Assembly (NCBI RefSeq): GCF_013410545.1
Contig: NZ_JACCFV010000001.1
Span: 620,001-684,000 of the forward strand
From: Pseudoclavibacter chungangensis
GTDB taxonomy: Bacteria > Actinomycetota > Actinomycetes > Actinomycetales > Microbacteriaceae
DNA length: 64,000 bases
Reading direction: 5' to 3'
Part shown: positions 53,807 to 62,918 of the stretch, piece after piece
How positions within the stretch are numbered: position 1 is the first letter of the stretch
How the letters are laid out: every line of letters starts with the position of its first letter
The notes under the pieces: model-generated
Seen by the model: the letters and a program-made list of their open reading frames with translations, nothing else
What the model was told of the DNA's origin: nothing
Database searches by the model: none
Position numbers and translations under genes: made by a program

Positions 53807-55320
53807 GCGGACAGCCCGTCCTCGAACTGCGGGGCGTCTCCAAGTCGTTCCCCGGGGTCGCAGCACTCACGGACGTGTCCATCGAGATCCGCCCGCACCA
53901 GGTGCTCGGACTCATCGGCGAGAACGGTGCCGGGAAGTCGACGCTCCTCAAGATGCTGACGGGGCTCGAACAGCCCGACACGGGCGAACTCCTCGTCCGC
54001 GGTGAGCGTGTCGCGCTCCGGGGCGTGACGGCCGCCAACGCACAGGGCATCGCCATGGTCTTCCAGGAGCAGTCGCTCCTCGAGAACATGCTCGTCGGCG
54101 AGAACGTGCTGCTCGGCACCGAGGGGCCCGCCGTCCGCTTCGGCGTCTACCGGTGGGGGCAGATCCGACGTCGCGCGCAGCACTACCTCGACGTCGTCGG
54201 CGGCGATCTGCGCGCGGGAGAACAGACGAGCAGGCTCTCGTTCGCGAAACGACAGATGGTCGAGGTCGCGAAGGCGCTCGCGACGGGCGAGCACGGCAAC
54301 GACCAGCCCGTCATCCTGCTCGACGAGCCGACCTCCGTGCTCGAACACGACGAGATCCGAACGCTCTTCCGCATCGTGCGAGAGCTCACCGAGCGCGCGA
54401 GCGTCGCGTTCGTGTCGCACCGGCTCGAGGAGGTGCTCGAGCTGTGTGACCGCGTCTACGTCATGCGCGACGGTCAGGTCGTGCACGAGTGCGTGCCGCG
54501 CGAGGTCGGGCACGACGAACTCTTCGCGCTCATGGTGGGGCGCGACGCGTCCGAGGGGTACTACCACGACGAGCTGCAGCGGCCGGCCGACCCGGACACG
54601 CGCGTCGAGGTGCGCGGGGCGAGCGCGGGCGCGTTCGAGGACGTGTCGTTCTCGATCGCTCGCGGTGAGGTCCTCACGATCATGGGGGTGCAGGAGAGCG
54701 GGCGCGAGGACATCGGCCGGGCACTGTTCGGGGCGATCCCGCTGCGCGCGGGCAGCATCACGATCGACGGGGAGGCGGTCGCGTTCCGCAGCCCGGCCGA
54801 CGCCGTGCGGGCCGGCATCGGCTACGTCCCGAGCGAACGCAAGGTCGACGGTGCCGTCCTCGGGATGAGCGTCGCCGAGAACCTCGTGCTCGCGCACCCC
54901 GAGGAGGTGAGCGTCGGGCCCGTGCTCTCGGCCCGGAAGGAGCGCGAGGCGGTCGCCGGATGGACCGAGCGGTTGCGCATCAAGACGCCCTCGCCGACAA
55001 CCCCGATCCGGAACCTCTCGGGCGGCAACCAGCAGAAGGTCGTGCTCGCCAAGTGGCTGCAGGATCCCGATCTGCGCCTGCTCGTGCTCGACACACCGAC
55101 ACGCGGCCTCGACGTCGGCGCGAAGGCCGACGTGTACGCGCTCGTGCGCGAACTCGCGGCGAAGGGGCTCGCCGTCCTGCTCATCGCCGACACGCTCGAG
55201 GAGGGTATCGCCATGGGCCATCGGGTTCTGACCATGAAGGACTGCCGCATCACGGGCGAGTCCGCCTCGACCCCCGACGACCGCCCGGACCGGGCGGCCC
55301 TGCTCGAGAGGAGGGTGTGA
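53803..55320 (+). CDS. Sugar ABC transporter ATPase, two-domain RbsA-like
   Basis: 505 residues, two ABC domains. The first has Walker A GENGAGKST, signature RLSFAKRQMVEVAKAL, Walker B VILLDEPTS and VSHRLEEV. The second has a degenerate P-loop (IMGVQESGRED), a good signature NLSGGNQQKVVLAKWL, and Walker B LLVLDTPTRGLD, where the catalytic Glu is Thr. In RbsA-type proteins one site often degenerates, but loss of both P-loop and Glu in one half is notable. Start ATG 53803 overlaps the permease stop. Confidence 0.92.
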   Translation: MSGQPVLELRGVSKSFPGVAALTDVSIEIRPHQVLGLIGENGAGKSTLLKMLTGLEQPDTGELLVRGERVALRGVTAANAQGIAMVFQEQSLLENMLVGENVLLGTEGPAVRFGVYRWGQIRRRAQHYLDVVGGDLRAGEQTSRLSFAKRQMVEVAKALATGEHGNDQPVILLDEPTSVLEHDEIRTLFRIVRELTERASVAFVSHRLEEVLELCDRVYVMRDGQVVHECVPREVGHDELFALMVGRDASEGYYHDELQRPADPDTRVEVRGASAGAFEDVSFSIARGEVLTIMGVQESGREDIGRALFGAIPLRAGSITIDGEAVAFRSPADAVRAGIGYVPSERKVDGAVLGMSVAENLVLAHPEEVSVGPVLSARKEREAVAGWTERLRIKTPSPTTPIRNLSGGNQQKVVLAKWLQDPDLRLLVLDTPTRGLDVGAKADVYALVRELAAKGLAVLLIADTLEEGIAMGHRVLTMKDCRITGESASTPDDRPDRAALLERRV

Positions 55321-55321
55321 C

Positions 55322-56329
55322 GTGACCACGACCACCGAAACCGCCGCGCTCGCGATCGCTGCCCGTCAGGAGAACCGCACGTTCGGGGGACGCGTCCGGC
55401 GCCTCCACGAATCCGGGTTCGCGCCGGTCGTGCTCCTCGTGCTCCTCGTCGCGATCGTCGCGATCTACGACCCGTCGTTCCTGCGGGTCCGCAGCCTCAT
55501 GTCGCTCCTCGAGCAATCGGCACCGCTCGTGCTGCTCGCGCTCGCCCAGGGCGTCGTCGTGCTCACGGGACGCATCACCCTCGCGAACGCGACCCTCGCG
55601 AGCCTCGCGGGCATCACGCTCGCGAAGCTCCTCGGCGCGTGGGGCGGGGCCGCGGTTCCCGCGGTCCTGCTCGGCGCCGTCGTCCTCGGTGCACTCATCG
55701 GCATCGTGCACATGGTCGCGCAGATCCCCTCCTTCATCGTGACGCTCGGGTTCATGGGCGTGTTCGCGGGGCTCTCGCTGTTCCTCTCGGGTGCGGACTC
55801 CGTGCTCGTGACCGACGGCTACGGCGCGGTCGAGTGGATCGGCTTCCGACTTTTCGGGATCCCGATCTCGTTCCTGCTCGTGCTGCTCGTCGCGGCCGTG
55901 CTCATGGCCGTCTACCGGTGGCTGCCGATCGGACGGGCGGTCATCGCGATCGGCCTCAACCAGCGCGCCGCCGCGTTCAGCGGGATCCGCGTCGACCCCG
56001 TCATGGTGTTCGTCTTCGCGCTCTCGGGGCTCCTCTCGGGGCTCGCGGCGGTCGTGCAGCTCGCACAGCTCCAGTCCGCGGGTGCGACGACCTCGGACTC
56101 GCTCCTGCTGCCGAGCATCGCCGCCGTCATCGTGGGCGGCTGCTCGATCGCGGGCGGTGTGGGCGGCATCGGCCGGATGGTGCTCGGGGCGCTCGTCATC
56201 GCGCTGCTCAGGGTCGGGCTCGATCTCGTGGGCGTCGATTCGGCGTACCAGCCCATCGCCTACGGCGTCATCGTGATCCTCGCGATCGCCGCGACCGTCG
56301 ACCGCCGCCGGGGCAGTGTCGTCGCCTGA
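55322..56329 (+). CDS. Sugar ABC transporter permease (RbsC-like, second)
   Basis: 335 residues from the GTG at 55322, one base after the ATPase stop. Hydrophobic throughout, with LALAQGVVVLTGRITLANATLASLAG (two runs) in place of the GGIDLS motif, IPSFIVTLGFMGVFAG, GRAVIAIGLNQRAAAFSGI and IVGGCSIAGGVGG. The GxxDLS motif is altered (GRITLANA), unlike the first permease. Confidence 0.9.
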   Translation: MTTTTETAALAIAARQENRTFGGRVRRLHESGFAPVVLLVLLVAIVAIYDPSFLRVRSLMSLLEQSAPLVLLALAQGVVVLTGRITLANATLASLAGITLAKLLGAWGGAAVPAVLLGAVVLGALIGIVHMVAQIPSFIVTLGFMGVFAGLSLFLSGADSVLVTDGYGAVEWIGFRLFGIPISFLLVLLVAAVLMAVYRWLPIGRAVIAIGLNQRAAAFSGIRVDPVMVFVFALSGLLSGLAAVVQLAQLQSAGATTSDSLLLPSIAAVIVGGCSIAGGVGGIGRMVLGALVIALLRVGLDLVGVDSAYQPIAYGVIVILAIAATVDRRRGSVVA

Positions 56330-56378
56330 ACGAACGCGGACCGCGACGGCGCGGTCCGCTCGACGAAAGGAGAACCGC

Positions 56379-57413
56379 ATGCACGCGCACGAGACGAGGA
56401 CGCTCGGACGCACCTCGATCGGGACGACGCTGCTCTCGTTCGGGGGCTCGCCGATCGGCAACTTCCTGCGACCGATGGATCATGAGGAGGCCCGGTCGCT
56501 CGTCGACGACGCCTGGGCACTCGGGACCCGCACGTTCGACACCGCGCCCCTGTACGGCCACGGCCTCAGCGAGCTCCGGCTCGGCGAGGCGCTCGCCGGA
56601 CGGCCGCGCGAGGAGTACGTCGTCTCGTCGAAGGCCGGCCGCGTGCTCATGCCCGCGGCGCCCGGCAGTTTCGAGTCGGGGCTCTGGGCGGAGCCCGCAC
56701 CGTTCCAAGCGACCTTCGACTACACGCGCGACGGCGTCCTGCGTTCGGTCGACCAGAGTCTCGAGCGGCTCGGGATCGACCGGATCGACATCGTCTACAT
56801 GCACGACGTCGATCGGTACACGCACGGCGAGACGCAGCCCTCAGCGTTCCGGACGGCCGTCGACGAGGGTTTCGGGGCGCTCGCCGAACTGCGCGACCAG
56901 GGCGTCGTCGGCGCGATCGGCTTCGGTGTCAACGAGGCCGATGTGTGCGCGCAGGTCGTCCGCGAGACCGACACCGATTGCGTCCTCCTCGCCGGGCGCT
57001 ACACGCTGCTCGAACAGGAGCCGCTCGACGACCTCCTGCCGCTGTGCGAGGAGCGTGGCGTCGGCGTGGTGCTCGGCGGGGTCTACAACAGCGGCATCCT
57101 CGCGACGGGTCCCACGGACCGATCGAAGTTCAACTACGCCCCCGCGCCGCCCGAGGTGCGTGCGCGGGTCGCGCGGATCGCCGAGGTGTGCGCGAGGCAC
57201 GACGTGCCGCTCCCGGCCGCCGCGCTCGCGTTCGCCGCCGCTCACCCCGCCGTCGCGAGCATCTGCATCGGCTCGCGCACGGTCGCGCAGCAGCGCGAGA
57301 CGGCGGCGCTCCTCGGGACGGTCGTGCCCGCGGAGCTGTGGGCGGAGCTGCGCGAGGCCGGTCTGCTGCGCGACGACGCCCCGACGCCCGAGTCGGCGGG
57401 AGCGTCCCGATGA
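56379..57413 (+). CDS. Aldo/keto reductase, L-fucose/D-threo-aldose dehydrogenase type
   Basis: 344 residues. Asp/Tyr in TFDTAPLYGHGLSELRLGEAL, Lys in VVSSKAGRVLMP and the IDIVYMHDVDRYTHGE region with catalytic His are characteristic of the pyridoxal-4-dehydrogenase/L-fucose dehydrogenase branch, which oxidises free aldoses at C1 to lactones. AAAGGAGA precedes the ATG. In the ABC operon, so its substrate is probably the imported sugar. Confidence 0.88.
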   Translation: MHAHETRTLGRTSIGTTLLSFGGSPIGNFLRPMDHEEARSLVDDAWALGTRTFDTAPLYGHGLSELRLGEALAGRPREEYVVSSKAGRVLMPAAPGSFESGLWAEPAPFQATFDYTRDGVLRSVDQSLERLGIDRIDIVYMHDVDRYTHGETQPSAFRTAVDEGFGALAELRDQGVVGAIGFGVNEADVCAQVVRETDTDCVLLAGRYTLLEQEPLDDLLPLCEERGVGVVLGGVYNSGILATGPTDRSKFNYAPAPPEVRARVARIAEVCARHDVPLPAAALAFAAAHPAVASICIGSRTVAQQRETAALLGTVVPAELWAELREAGLLRDDAPTPESAGASR

Positions 57414-58531
57414 GCGCGGCGGTCGGCGACGACGGGCGGATGCGGGCGGCGCGGTTCCACGGTCCGGGCGACATCCGCATCGAACGGATCGCGCGGCCGC
57501 CACTCCGTGGCGGTGCCGTCGAGATCCGTGTCGAGTGGTGCGGCATCTGCGGAACGGATCTGCACGAGTTCACGGACGGCCCGATCTTCTGCCCGACGCC
57601 CGACGATCCGCACCCGCTCACGGGGGAGACGTCGCCCGTCGTCCTCGGGCACGAGTTCACGGGCATCGTGACTGCGATCGGTGACGGGGTGCACGGGGTC
57701 GCGAACGGTGAACGCGTTGCGGTCGAACCGCGGCTCGTGTGCGGCACGTGCGACGCGTGCCGTCGCGGCCTGCGCAATTGCTGCGCATCGGCAGCGACGA
57801 TCGGCCTCGCGGGTGGCGGCGGCGGTCTCGCCGAGTACGTCGTCGTCGACGCGGACCTCGTCTTCCCGTTCGGTGAGCTCGGTGCCGAGGCCGGTGCGCT
57901 CGTCGAGCCGCTCGCGGTCGCGTACCACGCGATCCGGCAGTCGGGCTTCGAGGCGGGGGACACGGTGGTCGTCTTCGGCGCAGGGCCGATCGGACTGCTC
58001 GTGCTCGCCGTGCTCCGGGCACTCGGTGCCGGGCCCGTCGTGGTGGTCGAACCGACCGCGACGAGGCGCGCGCACGCCGAGGCGGGCGGCGCGGCCGCCG
58101 TGCTCGATCCGCGGGTCGACGACGTCGCCGGGGGCATCGCGGCGCTGACGGGCGGTGACGGCGTCGCGGTCGCGTTCGACTGCGCGGGCGTGGACGCGAC
58201 GCTGCAGGGCTGCCTCGACGCCGTCCGGGCGGGCGGCACGGTCGTGAACGTCGCGATCCGGGGGCGCCCCGCGACCGTCGATCTCCTTCCCCTCGTGCTC
58301 AAGGAGGTGCGTCTCGTCGGCACGATCTGCTACGCGGGCGACCATGCGTCGGTCATCGAACTCCTCCGCGCGGGTCGCCTCGACGTCGGGCATCTCGTGA
58401 CCGCCAGGATCGGGCTCGACGACCTCGTGGACGGTGGGCTGCGCGCGCTCCTCGACGACCACGGTGCCCAGGTGAAGATCCTCGTCTCGCCGGCGGCGGG
58501 CGCGACCGGCGCGAGCGAGGAAACGACTTGA
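57410..58531 (+). CDS. Zinc-dependent alcohol dehydrogenase
   Basis: 373 residues. Catalytic zinc: Cys in WCGICGTDLHEF, His-Glu in VLGHEFTG, Glu in ALVEPLAV. Structural zinc: CGTCDACRRGLRNCC. Rossmann motif VFGAGPIGLL. The length and the PIFCPTPDDPHPLTG insert resemble butanediol/sorbitol dehydrogenases. Overlaps the aldo/keto reductase as ATGA and closes the ABC operon. Likely oxidises a polyol intermediate. Confidence 0.9.
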   Translation: MSAAVGDDGRMRAARFHGPGDIRIERIARPPLRGGAVEIRVEWCGICGTDLHEFTDGPIFCPTPDDPHPLTGETSPVVLGHEFTGIVTAIGDGVHGVANGERVAVEPRLVCGTCDACRRGLRNCCASAATIGLAGGGGGLAEYVVVDADLVFPFGELGAEAGALVEPLAVAYHAIRQSGFEAGDTVVVFGAGPIGLLVLAVLRALGAGPVVVVEPTATRRAHAEAGGAAAVLDPRVDDVAGGIAALTGGDGVAVAFDCAGVDATLQGCLDAVRAGGTVVNVAIRGRPATVDLLPLVLKEVRLVGTICYAGDHASVIELLRAGRLDVGHLVTARIGLDDLVDGGLRALLDDHGAQVKILVSPAAGATGASEETT

Positions 58532-58655
58532 CGACGTCGCCGATCTGTTGAACGAACGACAAACAGATGCCTGACCCGACCGGGTCCGAATCAACTGTTT
58601 GACGAATGTAATTGACGAGCGTAAAGTTCCCTCTCGGTCGACGAAGGGAACGGAA

Positions 58656-59303
58656 ATGGGACGCGAAGATCCGAGGCTCGCCCGGTCGCGCGACGCGCTC
58701 GTGGCGGCGATGACGGAGGCGCTCGACTCCGACGAGGGGATCGACCGACTGACGATCGCCGAGCTCACGAAGCGCGCGGGCGTCAGTCGGCCGACCTTCT
58801 ACCAGCACTTCGCCGACCCGGCCGCGCTCGTCCGCGCGGCAGGGGTCGCCCGGCTCGAAGCCGTCTTCGTGTGCGTGCCCCAGGCCGCCCTCGGGGAGAG
58901 CTGGCGACGATTCGTGCGCGGAACGATCCGCACGATCCTCGCCGAGCTGCACGAACGGCGTCGCTTCTACCTCCGCGCGCTCGATGCCGACAACGGGGGC
59001 GATCTCAGCCGCGACGTCATCGAGTTCCTCGCCGTCCGGCTCCGTGACGTGTCGCCGCTCGGACCCGTGCTGCGACGCGGCGTCGGCGACGACCTCGCCG
59101 TCGCGCGCTCCGAGTTCCTCGCGGCGGGCGTCTTCTGGCACGTCGCGCGCTGGTTGCAGCGCGACGGTGCGAGCGCCGAGGCGATCGACGACATCGTCGA
59201 AGAGGTGAGCGAACTCCTCCTCACCGCCTCGGGCGCGACGCCCGAGGAGATCGCGACCGCGCGTGCCGAGGACGCGCTCGACGCCACGGGGGTGCGCGCA
59301 TGA
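58656..59303 (+). CDS. TetR-family regulator
   Basis: 215 residues. Helix-turn-helix ~32-55 (LTIAELTKRAGVSRPTFYQHFADP). The C-terminal ligand domain is not assignable. It overlaps the YhgE/Pip gene as ATGA, so it probably controls its own operon. Upstream, CAAACAG (58560-58566) and CTGTTTG (58595-58601) are inverted repeats near AT-rich promoter-like sequence. GAAGGGA precedes the ATG. Confidence 0.9.
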   Translation: MGREDPRLARSRDALVAAMTEALDSDEGIDRLTIAELTKRAGVSRPTFYQHFADPAALVRAAGVARLEAVFVCVPQAALGESWRRFVRGTIRTILAELHERRRFYLRALDADNGGDLSRDVIEFLAVRLRDVSPLGPVLRRGVGDDLAVARSEFLAAGVFWHVARWLQRDGASAEAIDDIVEEVSELLLTASGATPEEIATARAEDALDATGVRA

Positions 59304-61813
59304 CCGAACGACTCCAGGCGATCGCGAGCAAGCTGCACATCTCGCCCCGCGTGCTCATCGTCCTCTTCGGGCTCTCGATCATCCCCCTCATCTACGCGGG
59401 TGCGCTCATCTGGTCCAACGAGGATCCGACGCACCGGCTCGACACGATCCCCGCGGCCATCGTGAACCTCGACCAGCCCGCCGTGCCCGCCGTCGGTGAC
59501 CCCATCCACCTCGGCGATTCGCTCACCGACGAACTGCTCTCGACGACGTCCGAGACGAATTTCGCCTGGCAGGAACTCGACGCGCAGACCGCGCAGTCGC
59601 GACTCGAGTCGGGTGACGTGCTCGCGGTGCTCACGATCCCCGAGGGGTTCTCGGCGGCCGCGGCCTCGCTCGGCGGGGACGACCCCGCGGCGGCACGGCA
59701 GGGGCGCCTGCAGATCGAGACGAACGACGGCGCGAACCTCATCGTCGGCAACATCGCATCGACCGTCGGGACGGCCGTCGCGGATGCCCTCGCGACACAG
59801 GTCTCCGAGCAGTATCTCGGCCAGATCTACGCCGGGTTCAGCAAGATCCACACGAACCTCACCGATGCCGAGGACGGCGCGTCGCAGCTCGCCGACGGCG
59901 CGGCCACCGCCAACGACGGTGCGGACGAACTCGTGGTCGGTCTCGGTGACCTGCGCACCGGTGCGTCGCAGGCATCGTCCGGCGCGCAGCAGCTCGCGGC
60001 GGGCAGCGGCGAGCTGGCGGACGGCGCGCAGCAACTCGGTCAGGGCGCCACCACGGCCGCCGACGGAGCCGGGCAGCTCGCGGACGGCGCACAGCGCACG
60101 AACGCCGGCGCCCAGCAACTGAGCGACGGGCTCACCGAATTGAACGGGGTCACGAGCCGTCTTCCAGCGGCGACCCAGCTGGCGTCCGACGGCGCCGGCG
60201 TCGTCGCGACCGGGGCCCGCACCACGGCGACCGACGCGCAGACGGCCTCGACGACCGCCACCACGGTCGCCGAGGAGACGGCCGCCGTCGCCGCGGCGCT
60301 CGACGCCTACCAACCCGCCACGGGCGGGACCTCGACGCCGGTCGACACCACCGCGGTGACGCAGGGTGCGAGCGGGGTCGCGTCCGGCGCATCCGGCGTC
60401 TCGGACGGTATCGCCGCGCTCGCGGCCGACGCCGACGGCCTCACGCCCGAGGAGCTCCAGGCCCGACTCGCCGAGCTCCAGACGCAGGCGGACGGGGTCA
60501 GCAGCGACGCCACGACGCTCGAGTCCGACGCCGAGGCACTCGGGACCGGGGGAACGGGCAGCGGTGGGGAGACCCCCGCCGACACCGATCCCGAGCTCGC
60601 GGCGCTCCGAACACAGGCGCACGGTGCGGCCGACGACGCCGCGACGCTGCAGCAGCAGAGTGCGACCGTCCAGGCCGAGACCGAACAGGTCGCGATCGGG
60701 ACGGAGGCCGCCTACCTCGGGACGAAGGTCGTCGTCGTGGCCATGGAGCAGCTCTCGACCGCCGTCTCCGGTGCCGCCCAGGGCGCGGCCGCGGTCGCCG
60801 ACGGGACCGCCCAGGTCTCCGACGGGTCGACGTCGCTCCAGAGCGGTGTCCAGGCCCTCGCGCAGGGGACGACGGGGCTGCAATCCGGTGCCGAGGACCT
60901 CGAATCGGGGGCCTCGCAGCTCGCCGACGGCACGGGCCAGCTCGCGGACGGCGCATCGCAGGCACAGGACGGTGCCTCGCAGCTCGCCGACGGGACGGGG
61001 CAGCTCGCGGACGGCAGTTCCGAGCTGCAGAACGGGCTCGCGAACGGCGCGTCCCAGGTGCCCAACTACACGGACTCGCAGGCGCAGACCCTCGCGACCG
61101 CCGCCGCCGCGCCCGTGGGCATCGACACGGTCAGGCAGAACAAGGTACCCGGCTACGGCGCGGGACTCGCGCCCTACTTCATGGCCCTCGGGCTCTGGGT
61201 CGGTGCTATGGCGTTCTATCTCATGATGCCCGCGATCAACGAACGGCTGCTCGCGAGCCGCCGGGGCGGCTTCGCCGTCGCGCTGCGGAGCTGGCTGCCC
61301 GGCGCCATGATGGCGGTGGTCCAGGCGATGCTCATGGTGCTCACCGTGCACGTCGTCCTCGGTGTGCCGGCCGCGAACCCGTTGCTCCTCGTCGGTGTCG
61401 CGCTGCTCACGGGGATCACCTTCATCGCGATCAACCAGGCATTCATCTCGCTGCTCGGTGCGCCCGGCCGGTTCCTCGCGCTCATGATGGTGGTGCTCCA
61501 GCTCGCTTCCGCGGGCGGGACCTACCCCGTCCAGACCGCGCCCGAGCCGTTCCAGGTGCTGCACGGCATCCTGCCGCTGACGGCGACCGTCGAGTCGTTC
61601 CGCTCGCTCATCGCGGGGGGCACGATCGGCCTCGACCGGGTGCTGCCGGTGCTCCTCACGTGGCTGTTCGCGAGTCTCGCGATCACGTGGATCGCGGTCG
61701 CGCTCAAGCGCCGCGCCGCCCGCGCGAAACTCACGGACGGGCCGGGGGAGGGGGCCGCGGCGACCGGACGGGGACGTGTGGCGAGCTCCCGTCGCGCGGT
61801 CTCGGCCGCGTGA
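59300..61813 (+). CDS. YhgE/Pip-type membrane protein with long repeat domain
   Basis: 837 residues. One N-terminal membrane helix (~18-38, VLIVLFGLSIIPLIYAGAL), an extracytoplasmic domain, then ~450 residues of imperfect (G)A.QLADG(A/T) units of about 7-11 residues (~195-590), and a C-terminal membrane domain of about five helices (SWLPGAMMAVVQAMLMVLTVHVV onward, in parts) like ABC-2 permeases. The YhgE/Pip family includes phage-infection proteins and secretion-linked or efflux proteins such as EsaA. The repeat region should form a long helical stalk. Expression is probably under the overlapping TetR. Confidence 0.88.
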   Translation: MTERLQAIASKLHISPRVLIVLFGLSIIPLIYAGALIWSNEDPTHRLDTIPAAIVNLDQPAVPAVGDPIHLGDSLTDELLSTTSETNFAWQELDAQTAQSRLESGDVLAVLTIPEGFSAAAASLGGDDPAAARQGRLQIETNDGANLIVGNIASTVGTAVADALATQVSEQYLGQIYAGFSKIHTNLTDAEDGASQLADGAATANDGADELVVGLGDLRTGASQASSGAQQLAAGSGELADGAQQLGQGATTAADGAGQLADGAQRTNAGAQQLSDGLTELNGVTSRLPAATQLASDGAGVVATGARTTATDAQTASTTATTVAEETAAVAAALDAYQPATGGTSTPVDTTAVTQGASGVASGASGVSDGIAALAADADGLTPEELQARLAELQTQADGVSSDATTLESDAEALGTGGTGSGGETPADTDPELAALRTQAHGAADDAATLQQQSATVQAETEQVAIGTEAAYLGTKVVVVAMEQLSTAVSGAAQGAAAVADGTAQVSDGSTSLQSGVQALAQGTTGLQSGAEDLESGASQLADGTGQLADGASQAQDGASQLADGTGQLADGSSELQNGLANGASQVPNYTDSQAQTLATAAAAPVGIDTVRQNKVPGYGAGLAPYFMALGLWVGAMAFYLMMPAINERLLASRRGGFAVALRSWLPGAMMAVVQAMLMVLTVHVVLGVPAANPLLLVGVALLTGITFIAINQAFISLLGAPGRFLALMMVVLQLASAGGTYPVQTAPEPFQVLHGILPLTATVESFRSLIAGGTIGLDRVLPVLLTWLFASLAITWIAVALKRRAARAKLTDGPGEGAAATGRGRVASSRRAVSAA

Positions 61814-61874
61814 ATCCGGGTGGCCCGGACGGTGCGCCCGTGACGACCGCTCGGCGCGATGGGAGGATGCGGGC

Positions 61875-62594
61875 ATGTCCGATGCCGCCCCGATCCGCAG
61901 CGCCGTGACGCTCATGCTCGTCCGCGCGTCGCCACTCCGCGTGCTCATGGTGCGTCGGGGCGACGTCGGTGCCTTCGCCGGTGCGCTCGCGTTCCCCGGC
62001 GGGGTCGTGGACCCGGACGACGCGAGCCCGGAATGGCTCGGCGTGCTCGACGGCGCCCACGGACTCGACGTCGACGAGCGCGCCCGCCGCGTCGCGGTCG
62101 TGCGCGAACTCTACGAGGAGACGGGGCTCGTGTTCGGCCACGCGGATCCGCGGCGAGGCCCGGTGGGAGACGATCTGCGGCGGGTGTGCCTCGAGGGTGG
62201 GCTGCGGCTCGATGTCGGGTCGATCCGTCCCGTGTCGCGGTGGGTGACGCCCGCGGGGTACCCGAAGCGCTTCGACACCCGGTTCTACGTCGCCGCCGTC
62301 GACGGCGAGCCGATCGTGCGCGCCGACGGCCTCGAGATCGCGTCGCTCGGGTGGGAATCACCGCGGGATCTCGTCGAGCGAGCCGGCGGTGCAGGGGTGA
62401 ACGTGATGCTACCGACGCTCGCGAACCTGCAGCGGCTCGCGGCGACGGGGCCCGAATGGGGTGCGTGGGCCGATGCGTTCGAGCGTGCGCCCGATCCGGT
62501 CGAGCCGACGCTGCGCGTGCGCGAGGGCGGCGTGCGCGTCGTGGCAATTCCCGCCGTGGCAGGCTCCGGCCCCCTCGAACTCCCGATCGACTGA
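61875..62594 (+). CDS. NUDIX hydrolase
   Basis: 239 residues. A NUDIX box is split by an insert: GALAFPGGVVDPDD, ~25 extra residues, then RVAVVRELYEETGLVFG with the REx2-EE-TG metal-binding helix. This long-loop box resembles NUDT19-like CoA or nucleotide pyrophosphatases. VTPAGYPKRFDTRFYVA also fits that subgroup. ATG at 61875. Followed by a strong hairpin; no obvious partner gene. Confidence 0.88.
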   Translation: MSDAAPIRSAVTLMLVRASPLRVLMVRRGDVGAFAGALAFPGGVVDPDDASPEWLGVLDGAHGLDVDERARRVAVVRELYEETGLVFGHADPRRGPVGDDLRRVCLEGGLRLDVGSIRPVSRWVTPAGYPKRFDTRFYVAAVDGEPIVRADGLEIASLGWESPRDLVERAGGAGVNVMLPTLANLQRLAATGPEWGAWADAFERAPDPVEPTLRVREGGVRVVAIPAVAGSGPLELPID

Positions 62595-62627
62595 GCGGGC
62601 GGCGCATTCGACGGATGAGGGACGGAC

Positions 62628-62670
62628 ACGGCGGGGCGCAGGGTGTCGAGAATGCCCTGCGCCCCGCCGT
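62628..62670. terminator. Hairpin after the NUDIX gene
   Basis: 16-bp stem ACGGCGGGGCGCAGGG / CCCTGCGCCCCGCCGT with an 11-nt loop and a short downstream T/A-containing stretch. Confidence 0.8.
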
Positions 62671-62818
62671 TCAACCGACCGGCATCGGACGTGACCGCGC
62701 ACCGACGCCTGGTCCGTCCGGACGCGACCGACACGTCCGGGGACTCGATCGTCCGGTCGTGATGCGCGCCCGTCGGCCGACGTTCGCTCCCGAAGCTCGG
62801 GATCCCGAACCGGATGAT

Positions 62819-62837
62819 GCAGGTAAGGCTAACCTAA
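62819..62837. promoter_or_regulatory. DtxR/IdeR-type iron box
   Basis: GCAGGTAAGGCTAACCTAA; read on the other strand it is TTAGGTTAGCCTTACCTGC, which follows the actinobacterial consensus TTAGGTTAGSCTAACCTAA with few differences. Lies 82 bp before the next start codon, so the downstream gene is probably repressed by iron. Confidence 0.78.
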
Positions 62838-62918
62838 AAGCTCGACCGTGCCAAGGGAATCCGCGAATCCGGACGGAACGCTCGCGTATCGTTCACGCAG
62901 GTCCATCCCGGAGGTGTC

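Larger units (their letters stand above)
62595..62918. other. Intergenic region: terminator, then iron-box promoter
   Basis: 324 bp without a gene. The left part holds the NUDIX terminator. The right part is the only clearly T/A-richer patch and contains the DtxR/IdeR-type box at 62819-62837. Confidence 0.6.
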
